A stretch of 64,000 nt of DNA, taken from assembly GCA_938048185.1 (NCBI GenBank), contig CALIVT010000026.1:1-64000 (forward strand). The letters run 5' to 3'. Source of the stretch: an uncultured Arenicella sp. Its GTDB lineage: Bacteria > Pseudomonadota > Gammaproteobacteria > Arenicellales > Arenicellaceae. Position numbers and translations under genes: made by a program. Positions 1-6,076 of the stretch are shown here, one piece after another. Within the stretch, counting starts at the first letter, position 1, and each line of letters opens with the position of its first letter. A model generated the notes under the pieces. The model saw nothing but the letters and a program-made list of their open reading frames with translations. It was not told where the DNA came from and did not search any database.

Positions 1-130
1 GGGTATGTAAGTCGATACCGCAGTAGAAAGGATGTTGATGGTTATAGAATTTCATTGGGTCTTCTCCGATGGTTGTGCAGAAACTCCAATTTATACACCA
101 ATGGTGGATAATGTGGAGGAGGCTCAATGA
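1..130 (+). CDS. 3' end of an unidentified cassette gene (partial)
   Basis: The window opens inside a cassette. One frame is open from base 1 to a TAA at 109-111. Another is open from 11 to a TGA at 128-130, with ATGs at 32 and 38, and its stop falls in the R'' box of the next attC, as the stops of other cassettes here do. A switch between the two frames (a frameshift) would also fit. I do not recognise either peptide and cannot choose between the frames. Confidence 0.3.
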
Positions 131-203
131 GTATCAAGAAAGGGTATATCGCCCTGCGGGCTGGACGCGCACTTCGCGCGCGCCTATACCTTTGGCGTTA
201 GTA
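122..203 (+). other. attC site
   Basis: The site runs from a GCTCAAT box (R'', one mismatch to RYYYAAC) to GTTAGTA (R') at 197-203. The arms can fold: AAAGGGTATA near 150 pairs with TATACCTTT near 186 with one bulged base, the extrahelical-base pattern usual for attC. It marks the left edge of the first complete cassette. Confidence 0.7.
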
Positions 204-208
204 GTATT

Positions 209-697
209 ATGAGAATCCTTATGCTTAGCTTGTTATTTCTCGTTGGTTGTAATAGTCATACTTCGATGAAAGAACCACGCGTTTCGAATAGTACCGTGGG
301 TGGCGGTGATTATAATTACTCTAAAATAACGGTTGATTCAGTCAAAAATTCGTTACACAGAATTTCTGGAGAAGGTCTATTTGGTACTTATTTATTTAGA
401 GAAATATTTTCTTCTTCGTTCGTTGGTGCAATAGAAGGGCACCAAGGGAAAATAATTTTAGAGCTATGGGATTTTGAAAATACGCAAAGTCCCCGAAAAA
501 TGCTTTGGCGAATCGAGCAAGATTCAGATAAGTGGTATTTCGAAAAAGGCGTTATAGTTTTTTTGAAACGCGGCTGCTGTGGATCTTTGGATAAACACTA
601 TCACTATAAAGTTTCTAATGGTGAACTGATAAAGATCACTGAACATCAATATAAAAGAAGGATGAAAAATGAATCTGTATTTATTTTTCCTGGTTGA
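209..697 (+). CDS. Cassette-encoded lipoprotein, unknown function
   Basis: This is a 162-aa protein with a short hydrophobic N-terminus ending in LVGC (Cys14), a lipobox, so it is predicted to be lipidated and anchored in the envelope. The mature part has no motif I recognise; a KHYHYK segment and two adjacent cysteines (GCCG) lie in its second half. The ATG is 6 bases from the attC crossover end, leaving little room for a ribosome site, which is common in cassettes. The gene ends 10 bases before its attC. It is AT-rich compared with the chromosomal genes to the right, consistent with foreign origin. The lipoprotein call is firm; the function is unknown. Confidence 0.75.
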   Translation: MRILMLSLLFLVGCNSHTSMKEPRVSNSTVGGGDYNYSKITVDSVKNSLHRISGEGLFGTYLFREIFSSSFVGAIEGHQGKIILELWDFENTQSPRKMLWRIEQDSDKWYFEKGVIVFLKRGCCGSLDKHYHYKVSNGELIKITEHQYKRRMKNESVFIFPG

Positions 698-706
698 CGG
701 AAAAAC

Positions 707-779
707 TACTAACAAGTCCCAAAACGAACGCCTTCGGCTCGGACGCGTTTTCAACGCGCCCGTTTGAGAGGCGTTAACT
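707..779 (+). other. attC site
   Basis: R'' TACTAAC at 707-713 and R' GTTAACT at 773-779 flank an imperfect palindrome with CGGACGCG and CGCGCCCG arms near 740-762. R'' is the exact reverse complement of the start of its own cassette (GTTAGTA at 197). Confidence 0.88.
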
Positions 780-793
780 GTGTCACCAATCAA

Positions 794-1453
794 ATGAAGT
801 TTGAACTTGAATCACACAACCGAGATATTTCAGATCAGGATTTGCTGGAAGACCTAGGTCAAGTGGCGAAAAAACTTGCCCAAGAACAAGTTACGATCGA
901 CCAATACAACGACCATGGAAAGTTTCATGCAACGACTTTGACTCGTCGGTTTGGGTCATGGTTTGTAGCTCTGGAAAAAGCTGGCTTAGAAAAAACAAGA
1001 AACTTGAACATCCCAAATCAAGAGTTATTTAAAAATTTGGTTGATGTTTGGACGGCCATTGGCCGTCAACCAAAATACAATGACTTGAGAAAACCTCTCT
1101 CAAAGTATTCTGCCGGGACTTATGAAAAACGCTTCGGCGGGTGGCGAAAGGCTTTAGAAGCTTTTGTTTGTTGGGTAAATGATGAAGAGATTCCAACGAT
1201 GAAATCTCTTAAAAGTAATAAGAAAACTAAAAGAACCTCAAGAAATATCAATTGGCGACTTAGGGCCATGGTATTAATGAGAGATGGGGCTAAATGCAAA
1301 CTTTGCGGCTCAACCCCAAACGACGGGGTTAAGCTTCATGTCGATCATGTTACCCCGTGGGCTAATGGTGGCGAAACAGTTTTAGAAAATCTGCAATTAC
1401 TTTGTCATATTTGTAACATAGGTAAAAGTAACATTGAAATCCAGAACAGTTAA
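794..1453 (+). CDS. HNH endonuclease with two HNH-associated repeats (cassette gene)
   Basis: The protein is 219 aa from the ATG at 794; upstream in-frame codons overlap the attC. Two copies of a helical module resembling the homing-endonuclease-associated (HNH) repeat occupy about residues 10-60 and 65-115, each closing on an RRFGSW/KRFGGW motif, and they probably bind DNA. The C-terminal third is an HNH nuclease domain with zinc cysteines in CKLC and CHIC and the metal and catalytic histidines in HVDH, followed by WANGG and the N of ENLQLLC. All key residues are present, so it is predicted to be active. The stop TAA lies inside the attC R'' box. It could be a homing-type or a defence nuclease; the sequence does not say which. 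Confidence 0.88.
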   Translation: MKFELESHNRDISDQDLLEDLGQVAKKLAQEQVTIDQYNDHGKFHATTLTRRFGSWFVALEKAGLEKTRNLNIPNQELFKNLVDVWTAIGRQPKYNDLRKPLSKYSAGTYEKRFGGWRKALEAFVCWVNDEEIPTMKSLKSNKKTKRTSRNINWRLRAMVLMRDGAKCKLCGSTPNDGVKLHVDHVTPWANGGETVLENLQLLCHICNIGKSNIEIQNS

Positions 1454-1528
1454 CAAGGCAAAACACTTTTCACTCACTGCGTTCGTTCGGACGCGCGAAA
1501 TCGCGCGCCCGTGTTCGCGGCGTTACAT
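1448..1528 (+). other. attC site
   Basis: R'' AGTTAAC (1448-1454) overlaps the stop codon of the HNH gene and R' GTTACAT is at 1522-1528. The internal GGACGCGCG / CGCGCGCCC arms form a hairpin. R'' matches the start of its own cassette (GTTAACT at 773) in 7 of 7 bases. Confidence 0.88.
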
Positions 1529-1534
1529 TTATCA

Positions 1535-1966
1535 ATGAGACTTCTACTTCTTACAATTGGTTGCTGGCTAAGCTTATCTGCGCTTGGGAATGAGGATAAG
1601 TACATAGCTCATGAAGAACGAAAGCAAAAAATTCTTAGTGAGGCTAACAACAGGATTGATTTAACTTATAAGAAGATCAAAGTACTAATTGGCGAGGCCA
1701 AATGCCAGTCCAATTCACATTGCAAATCTTTGCCAGTAGACTCAGTACCCTGTGGAGGGCCAGGGGGCTATCTCACCTACTCAAGCAACCTTGATGAAAA
1801 ATTGAAGGATAAGATTTTTATTCTAGCAAAACGAACTAGCGATCTTCGAAACGCTATATATAGAGTAAACAGAACTGCAGGGTTTTGTGTTTATCCGTCT
1901 CCACCTGAGCTCTCATGTGAAGATGGCTTATGTGTCATTAGCAAGCGAGTAAAGGATTTATATTAG
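1535..1966 (+). CDS. Cassette-encoded secreted cysteine-pattern protein
   Basis: This is 143 aa from the ATG at 1535. A hydrophobic segment (MRLLLLTIGCWLSLSALG) is a signal peptide; the Cys in it is not followed by a convincing lipobox context. The mature part has six or more cysteines: an AKCQSNSHCKSLP pair, a PCGGPGGYLTYSS motif, a single Cys near the end and a final SCEDGLC pair. The same layout (a Cys pair, then a glycine-rich Cys segment running into YSS/YST, a helical stretch, a terminal CxxxxC) occurs in the cassette gene at 3716, so the two belong to one exported, probably disulfide-bonded family. No function is recognised. Confidence 0.75.
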   Translation: MRLLLLTIGCWLSLSALGNEDKYIAHEERKQKILSEANNRIDLTYKKIKVLIGEAKCQSNSHCKSLPVDSVPCGGPGGYLTYSSNLDEKLKDKIFILAKRTSDLRNAIYRVNRTAGFCVYPSPPELSCEDGLCVISKRVKDLY

Positions 1967-1980
1967 ATGGCGTTCAGAAA

Positions 1981-2058
1981 ATGTAACAAGAACAAACACA
2001 AAGCACTTTCAGCGCTCGGACGCGTGCTACGCCCGCGCCCATTCGCTAGCCGTTAGTT
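1981..2058 (+). other. attC site
   Basis: R'' ATGTAAC (1981-1987) and R' GTTAGTT (2052-2058) enclose a CGCTCGGACGCG / CGCCCGCGCCC hairpin. R'' is the exact complement of the start of its own cassette (GTTACAT at 1522). Confidence 0.86.
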
Positions 2059-2083
2059 GCATAACTTGGTCAGAGTCCTTAAT

Positions 2084-2292
2084 ATGAAAGTAGACACTTT
2101 TGGGAAAATATATACCAGTGTTATGGCCATCTATTTCTTAGTTTCTGGATTCGCTGTGCTTTTAGATATCGACGCTAAAATAACTAGGACAGGCAGCGTT
2201 AGAAGACCGTTACATTTTATGGTCAAAAACGTATGTTACTGGTAGCACCAGAGGGTACAATTTGTGATGTGTCATCACCAACAAAAGCATAA
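2084..2292 (+). pseudogene. Frameshifted cassette gene for a small membrane protein
   Basis: The ATG at 2084 opens a frame with one strong membrane segment (IYTSVMAIYFLVSGFAVLL) that stops at 2243-2245. A second frame is open from about 2200 to a TAA at 2290-2292, inside the attC R'' box, which is where neighbouring cassette genes stop. Joining the two frames needs one extra base (or loss of two) around 2165-2200 and would give about 69 aa. The simplest reading is a single frameshift in a small one-TM protein of unknown function. A genuine 53-aa protein ending at 2245 is the alternative. Confidence 0.5.
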
Positions 2293-2367
2293 CAAGCACA
2301 TTAAAAGTCGCCCACAAAAATTGTGGGCTGGACTCGCTACCGCTCGCCTTTTATGTGGGCGTTATGA
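2287..2367 (+). other. attC site with non-matching cassette start
   Basis: R'' GCATAAC (2287-2293) and R' GTTATGA (2361-2367) flank a palindrome (CCCACAAAAATTGTGGG and the CTCGCTACCGCTCG region). Unlike its neighbours, R'' does not pair with the start of the cassette it closes (GTTAGTT at 2052; only GTTA agrees). It does pair in 6 of 7 positions with the following cassette's start. Confidence 0.8.
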
Positions 2368-2388
2368 CTATCTTGATAGAAATAGAAA

Positions 2389-2682
2389 ATGAATGATCTT
2401 ACCCCTATATATGGAATCGCGTGGTTTCAGCCCGAGCAATGGAATCGGTTACTTGAAATATCAGTTGATAGAAATCAGCTAGAAGATACCCATGAAGAGT
2501 GGAAGGCCCACGCAAATAAGACGATCCATGACCTGAGGGCAGAAGGGAAAAAAATCAAGAAAGTCGGCTTTGATCTAGAAGAATTTCTATATTGGTGCAA
2601 CAGCAATTATAAAGAATCGAATAGCTCAGCAAGAGCAGAATATGTAGCATTTCTAATGAAGAGAAAGCATGAAAAGTCATAA
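2389..2682 (+). CDS. Conserved hypothetical cassette protein
   Basis: This is a 97-aa acidic, soluble protein without signal or membrane segments. It starts with a YGIAWFQPEQWNRLLEIS stretch and ends in an ARAEYVAFLM helix. The order of an aromatic YGIAW motif, an EEW segment and a final ARAEY motif resembles widespread small hypothetical proteins, from memory and without a search. The ATG at 2389 is 22 bases after the attC crossover end, and the stop TAA (2680-2682) lies in the attC R'' box (TCATAAC). No biochemical role can be given. Confidence 0.72.
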   Translation: MNDLTPIYGIAWFQPEQWNRLLEISVDRNQLEDTHEEWKAHANKTIHDLRAEGKKIKKVGFDLEEFLYWCNSNYKESNSSARAEYVAFLMKRKHEKS

Positions 2683-2754
2683 CAATTTTGAAAAATTTGC
2701 TTCGTTCGTTTCCCTCACTGCGCGGGACGGCGATAAAACGCTCCCCCCTTGCAA
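2677..2754 (+). other. Degenerate attC site (R' box decayed)
   Basis: R'' TCATAAC (2677-2683) is the exact complement of its own cassette's start (GTTATGA at 2361), so a real attC begins here. A GCGCGGGACGGCG segment holds the central position. No GTTRRRY is found at the expected distance; the closest is CTTGCAA at 2748-2754, which would give a normal 78-bp length. The box appears mutated, joining the two flanking cassettes. Confidence 0.6.
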
Positions 2755-3086
2755 AGGCAGCGACTAATAAAGAGAAGCATAAGGTTTCTTTTGATGAAGC
2801 GCGTTCAGTCTTTTTTGATGAATATGCTCAGCAGTTTTATGATTCTGAGAGCTCTGTCGAAGAAGATCGATTTTTAATGCAGTTCTATTATGACCTTTTA
2901 GATTTAAAAGATCACGGAAAAGACGGAAAAGTGATTGGGCTTCAAATCAATGATAGTCTATTCGCAAGTGAGTTAGTTACTCCGGATTTTTTACCAGCGT
3001 ATAAAGGTAACGAACCAGAAGAACCGACAACTCTTTTAACCGAGTTTGGGAAAATATTGGTAACAATAGGTATGGGAAAAACATAG
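2688..3086 (+). pseudogene. brnT: BrnT-type toxin remnant, chimeric reading frame
   Basis: A frame opening at a TTG (2688) reads through the decayed attC for about 25 codons. It then encodes a segment (about residues 26-66: NKEKHKVSFDEARSVFFDE through SVEEDRFLM) that matches the N-terminal half of BrnT RNase toxins: KH.VSF.EA..VF.D, then the acidic .E.RFL. The family's opening F.WD..K strand and its C-terminal catalytic half are missing; after RFLM the sequence becomes unrelated and ends in ILVTIGMGKT. No BrnA antitoxin follows. I read it as a truncated toxin gene fused to unrelated cassette sequence. Whether any product is made is unknown. Confidence 0.55.
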
Positions 3087-3096
3087 TTCTAAAAAA

Positions 3097-3136
3097 TGGC
3101 AACTCCGCAGGACTCGTTTACAACGTGGCGTTATCA
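3097..3136 (+). other. Shortened attC-like site
   Basis: An R' box GTTATCA at 3130-3136 is preceded by GTGGC and, 33 bases upstream, by TGGCAAC, a plausible R''. A GGACTCG segment lies between. At about 40 bp this is shorter than the usual range (57 bp upward), so part of the arms has probably been lost. Confidence 0.5.
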
Positions 3137-3187
3137 GCGTGTTGACTCTTTTGATTGTAGTACCAGGACTGTTTAGTTTATACGATT

Positions 3188-3613
3188 ATGAAAAACCCTA
3201 TCGCTGTTTATAAATTTTCATTAGCCCGACAAATTAGATTCTTTGTAATCTTACTTGTGATTGCGGCTCTATTTTTTATTTGGTGGTTGGGAATTAAGGA
3301 TCTGAGTATTTTCTTAGTCCCTGTTGGGTTTCTTTTTGTATTCATTAGTATTTTTTTGGCGTATGCCTGGATCACAACAGAAAAGTCAGTACTCAAAGTG
3401 TTCGAATCTGGAATTTATCTTGAGAGTCAGTTCATAAATTGGCGGGATGTGAAGGCAGTAGAACTCATAAAGACGGATGTCGATACAATTACCAATAGCT
3501 TGTTAGTTTCTAAAGTTGATGGGAGCCAATTTGAGACCAGCCTGGATTTTAAGAATGAAAAAAGTGATGCTATTTTCAGGTTTGTATCGGATGTTTTTGA
3601 ACGTTATTCCTGA
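3188..3613 (+). CDS. Cassette-encoded two-TM protein, PH-like C-terminus
   Basis: This 141-aa protein has two adjacent membrane helices (about residues 17-35 and 42-62) separated by a short loop, then a cytoplasmic domain of about 80 aa rich in alternating hydrophobic residues (VFESGIYLESQFINWRDVKAVEL). That layout, two TMs followed by a small beta domain containing an INW.DV strand, is that of bacterial PH-like membrane proteins. This rests on shape and motif, not on a close family match. Inferred position: inner membrane, domain in the cytoplasm. It sits between a shortened attC and a normal attC and is as AT-rich as the other cassettes. Confidence 0.7.
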   Translation: MKNPIAVYKFSLARQIRFFVILLVIAALFFIWWLGIKDLSIFLVPVGFLFVFISIFLAYAWITTEKSVLKVFESGIYLESQFINWRDVKAVELIKTDVDTITNSLLVSKVDGSQFETSLDFKNEKSDAIFRFVSDVFERYS

Positions 3614-3639
3614 TTCATTCAAAAAATAATGGATAAACC

Positions 3640-3710
3640 GGGCAACAAGTTAAGCAAAACGTCTGCGCCTCGGACGCGTTTTTAACACGCCTGTTTGATG
3701 GGCGTTAAAT
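3640..3710 (+). other. attC site
   Basis: GGGCAAC (3640-3646) and GTTAAAT (3704-3710, a perfect GTTRRRY) enclose CGGACGCG and ACACGCCTG arms very like those of the site at 707. R'' does not pair with the start of the preceding cassette (GTTATCA), pointing to rearrangement in that cassette. Confidence 0.8.
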
Positions 3711-3715
3711 TTACG

Positions 3716-4135
3716 ATGAATAGAGTTGTGATCTTTATTTTAGCCGTTGGCGTATTGTCTGGTTGCGCTACCAAAGCTCCCCCTGATCTTACGGGTTACA
3801 CGCTAGAAGATTTTCAGAATGAGCCAGCAGTTTGCAATTTTACTTCTCAATGTAAATATATTGGTTATGGAATTGGGAATGGTGGTTGTAGCTCTGCACC
3901 GATCTTCGACCGCTTTATTATCTATTCGACTAAAATGGGAAAATCAAACATCGAGCATTTGAATAACCTTGCTGATCAAAGCAGGCGATATGGTAGTAGA
4001 ATATACGCGCAGGGGACAATGTTTGCAGCCGTCGAAGGCATTGACTTTGAGGTATGTCTACCAGTAGGAAATATAAAACCAAACCTAAAATGTATTAAAA
4101 GTACGTGTAAAGATATCGGGTACAACGAAGAATGA
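3716..4135 (+). CDS. Cassette-encoded lipoprotein, cysteine-pattern family
   Basis: This is 139 aa from the ATG at 3716; codons upstream lie inside the attC. The N-terminus MNRVVIFILAVGVLSGC is a lipoprotein signal with Cys17. The mature protein has a CNFTSQCKYIGYG pair, a GGCSSAP motif, a YST segment, a helical middle and a terminal KCIKSTC pair. The cysteine spacing and the flow from glycine-rich Cys motif to YST parallel the secreted protein at 1535. Its own attC R'' (ATCTAAC) matches the cassette start in 6 of 7 bases. Function unknown. Confidence 0.78.
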   Translation: MNRVVIFILAVGVLSGCATKAPPDLTGYTLEDFQNEPAVCNFTSQCKYIGYGIGNGGCSSAPIFDRFIIYSTKMGKSNIEHLNNLADQSRRYGSRIYAQGTMFAAVEGIDFEVCLPVGNIKPNLKCIKSTCKDIGYNEE

Positions 4136-4136
4136 A

Positions 4137-4178
4137 ATCTAACATGCGTAAACACAGCGCGCTTTATGGGCGTTAGGT
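4137..4178 (+). other. Very short attC site (42 bp)
   Basis: R'' ATCTAAC (4137-4143) and a perfect R' GTTAGGT (4172-4178) are only 42 bp apart end to end. TGCGTAAA pairs imperfectly with TTTATGGGCG. R'' pairs 6 of 7 with the start of its cassette at 3704. The central L boxes of a normal attC seem deleted. Confidence 0.68.
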
Positions 4179-4183
4179 GATAT

Positions 4184-4576
4184 ATGGTGGAGCACAAATG
4201 GTCGCAGCAAGAGTATGTAAGTTGCCTCAGTCGCGAGACAGTCGGAGATGAAATAGGCAAACGAATTGCTGGGAAGCTAAAATCTGGAAAAAGTTTATAC
4301 AATCAGCATCGTGACTATTGTGGGCACGGCTTAACGTTTGCTGACGATAAATATTGTGTTGTCGCGGTTTATGACGGTTCCTTAGAGTGCAAAGACATAA
4401 TAGCCTCCTTTGAAAATGAACAAGACTTTGTATCATTTATCAGTAGGCAGTCTGACTACACGTTAGCAGGCGCTTCTAAAAATGAAAGCGCCTTTTATAC
4501 GGAAGACACATTTTTATTGAACAATCAAAGGCTAACAAAGAAGGTTCTAGGTCAGTTCGCCGGTACAGGCACCTAA
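4184..4576 (+). CDS. Hypothetical cassette protein
   Basis: This is a 130-aa soluble protein with no signal peptide or TM segment. It contains two central cysteines (YCGHG and KYCVV) and a strand-rich core (KYCVVAVYDGSLECKD) followed by a helix and SFISRQSDY. It matches no family I know. The ATG is 6 bases from the attC end, and the TAA lies in the next R'' box, ACCTAAC, which is the exact complement of the cassette start. It is the last cassette whose both ends can be recognised. Confidence 0.7.
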   Translation: MVEHKWSQQEYVSCLSRETVGDEIGKRIAGKLKSGKSLYNQHRDYCGHGLTFADDKYCVVAVYDGSLECKDIIASFENEQDFVSFISRQSDYTLAGASKNESAFYTEDTFLLNNQRLTKKVLGQFAGTGT

Positions 4577-4640
4577 CAAGGCGAGCCAGCCCCCCCCCCA
4601 ACAAGATGAGGCGTTTCTGGCGGTATGCTGGGCGTTCTCG
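4571..4640 (+). other. Terminal attC site, degenerate R' end
   Basis: R'' ACCTAAC (4571-4577) is a perfect match to its cassette. The site contains a run of ten or more C near 4590 and a GCCAGC / GCTGGGC pairing, and ends in GCGTTCTCG, which is not GTTRRRY. No further attC follows, so this is taken as the right end of the array. Confidence 0.62.
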
Positions 4641-4719
4641 AAGACGAGAAGGCCCTACATTTAGTTACTCAATCGGAATAGACAATCTAGTAATAAGTTT
4701 GGATATAAAGAAGCTCAAA

Positions 4720-5007
4720 ATGGCCAAGAAGAATGCACACATTGCTTCATTGTTTGATGGCTTACTTAGAAGTTCGGGTTATTGTGCCAAGGTAATCGGT
4801 GTGGCCATTAAATGTGCAGTCGCCTGGCAAGACCCTGAGAAAATGGAAAGCAAAAATATTTCAAAAACACGCGTGGCTGAGCTAATGGACACCAGCTGTT
4901 CAGCACTTGATTGATTACTCGACCCGGCGAATGCCTCAGTCACTCTCCACAGATTAGACAACGCAGCCAAGGCGATCAGTAATACGCTGCACGTTGAACT
5001 TGCATAG
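4720..5007 (+). pseudogene. HTH (XRE-like, antitoxin-type) regulator broken by TGA
   Basis: The reading frame from the ATG at 4720 encodes 95 codons with one in-frame TGA at 4912-4914. The N-terminal part (ASLFDGLL, AWQDPEKMESKNISKTRVAEL) and the part after the stop (LLDPANASVTLHRLDNAAKA, ending HVELA) together make a complete small HTH protein of the type that pairs with RelE/HigB-like toxins or regulates alone. In intact relatives the position of the TGA, between S..ALD and LLDP, is arginine, so a CGA to TGA transition explains it. No toxin gene lies next to it. It is just outside the last attC. Confidence 0.75.
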
Positions 5008-5112
5008 ACAATTACTGAGTCACATTTTCGCAAATCAAGTTTAGACCTTGGTCTATTGCCCGAGTAGCGCGTGTATGGTCTATTAGGCGTATCTTACTGG
5101 GGGGTACGATAC

Positions 5113-5400
5113 ATGGGATTAAGATTGAGTCATCAAGACTTTAAATTGGATGTTCTCTCTACTGAGGCGGTGGCCTTGGTGTCAGAATTCGCGCTTATAC
5201 TTTATAGGCGTTATGGGATATTAATCGATGTCGATTCGAGTGACGTTGTTTTACGAGTATTTCAATACGCTACGCGCTGCGAAGACCGTCGTTTAAAGAC
5301 AATTTTCCTGCATATTAAAACTGAGTTCTGCATAAGTATGATTAGTTCGAATGCCGTGCATCGGTCTTCGTATTTTCGCTCGCAAGGAAATGTTCTGTAA
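5113..5400 (+). CDS. 95-aa orphan family protein (paralogue at 44198)
   Basis: The chosen ATG at 5113 follows a G-rich stretch (TGGGGGGTACGATAC) and gives 95 aa, exactly the length of its paralogue at 44198-44485. The shared core is VLS..A.AL.SEFALILYR..G, then I.V.S...LR.VF..A, then RL..I...I..E. There are no TM segments or signal, and the protein is helical and probably cytosolic. I recognise no named family. There is no close downstream partner on this strand except the broken ABA4-like gene. Confidence 0.65.
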   Translation: MGLRLSHQDFKLDVLSTEAVALVSEFALILYRRYGILIDVDSSDVVLRVFQYATRCEDRRLKTIFLHIKTEFCISMISSNAVHRSSYFRSQGNVL

Positions 5401-5578
5401 TATTGATCACTTCTAGTGCTGACATAAAGTGACTTTTGCCGAGGCTGTTTTTCCGGAAAGCTTTGGTCCTGCACTGTGGCTTGGTTTTAGCCTCAATTTA
5501 CTTATTGCTGAGAGTTGGATTAACCTCACACGCGCCAAGGGCTAATTAGTTTTTATAAGTTATTGTTAAGGAGACATC

Positions 5579-6022
5579 ATGAGCGCAGCCTTATTATTCG
5601 ATATTTGCGGAACGTGAGTATTGCCGGCCTGGGCCTTGCTCATTTTTTTCCCTAGATGGGCGTGGACTAGAAAACTTGCGTTCCATGCGTGGATTCCGAG
5701 TCTATTGGCTGTTTGTTATATTTATTGTTTTTACAATGCCTACCCTTTTCCAGAGGGGTCTGGGTTTCGTTCCCTCGCTCAGGTGTTGGTGTTTTTTCAA
5801 TCACCTTATGCCGCGCTCGCAGGATGGATTCACTATTTAGCGTTCGATTTGTTCATTGGCGCATGGGAGGTTCGCGATGCGCAACGACGTGGAATCCATC
5901 ACATGTTTGTAGTTCCGTGCTTATCGTTGACCTTTCTTGCTGGCCCAGTAGGTTTGCTCTTGTATTTTCTTGTACGAGTTTGTCGCGACCGCTCTATGAC
6001 GACGGTCGAATCCTGGGCATAA
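5579..6022 (+). pseudogene. ABA4-like (DUF4281) membrane protein with in-frame TGA
   Basis: A good ribosome site (AAGGAG, 5568-5573) precedes the ATG at 5579, but codon 13 is TGA (5615-5617). Past it the frame is open to 6022 and encodes a typical ABA4-like protein: four TM segments, LIFFPRW.WTRK, the AGWIHYLAFDLFIGAWEVRDAQ signature and the final LAGPVGLLLYFL helix. The 12 codons before the TGA (MSAALLFDICGT) fit the family's N-terminus, and VLPAW follows directly, so the stop interrupts one gene. A start at the TTG 5621 would lack a ribosome site and lose half of TM1. Function of the family in bacteria is unclear. Confidence 0.72.
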
Positions 6023-6027
6023 ACCAG

Positions 6028-6065
6028 AAAGAAGGTATAAGCGTTCTCGGCTTATACCTTCTTCG
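6028..6065. terminator. Bidirectional intrinsic terminator
   Basis: A perfect 12-bp stem (GAAGGTATAAGC at 6031-6042 with GCTTATACCTTC at 6050-6061) has a 7-base loop and lies between convergent genes. A-rich bases on the left and TT-containing bases on the right provide weak U-tracts in both directions. Confidence 0.75.
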
Positions 6066-6076
6066 CATTAAAAATA

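Larger units (their letters stand above)
1..4640 (+). mobile_element. Integron gene-cassette array, distal part
   Basis: Small plus-strand genes alternate with structured spacers that begin with an xxxxAAC box, carry a central GGACGCG-type segment and end in GCGTTA, which is attC architecture. The decisive evidence is pairing between each cassette start and its own attC: GTTAGTA (197) with TACTAAC (707), GTTAACT (773) with AGTTAAC (1448), GTTACAT (1522) with ATGTAAC (1981), GTTATGA (2361) with TCATAAC (2677), and GTTAGGT (4172) with ACCTAAC (4571). All five match 7 of 7. Stop codons usually sit inside the R'' box. Gene orientation puts the integrase and attI to the left of the window. No integrase is visible here, so whether the array is mobile or sedentary cannot be decided; the number of unknown and decayed genes favours sedentary. 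Confidence 0.88.

Noticed and set aside
4912-5617. Stop-codon reassignment or selenocysteine at the TGAs in the HTH and ABA4-like genes
   Set aside because: Many intact genes here end in TGA, no hairpin with the bacterial SECIS form follows either TGA, and neither family uses selenocysteine. Mutation or sequencing error is simpler.
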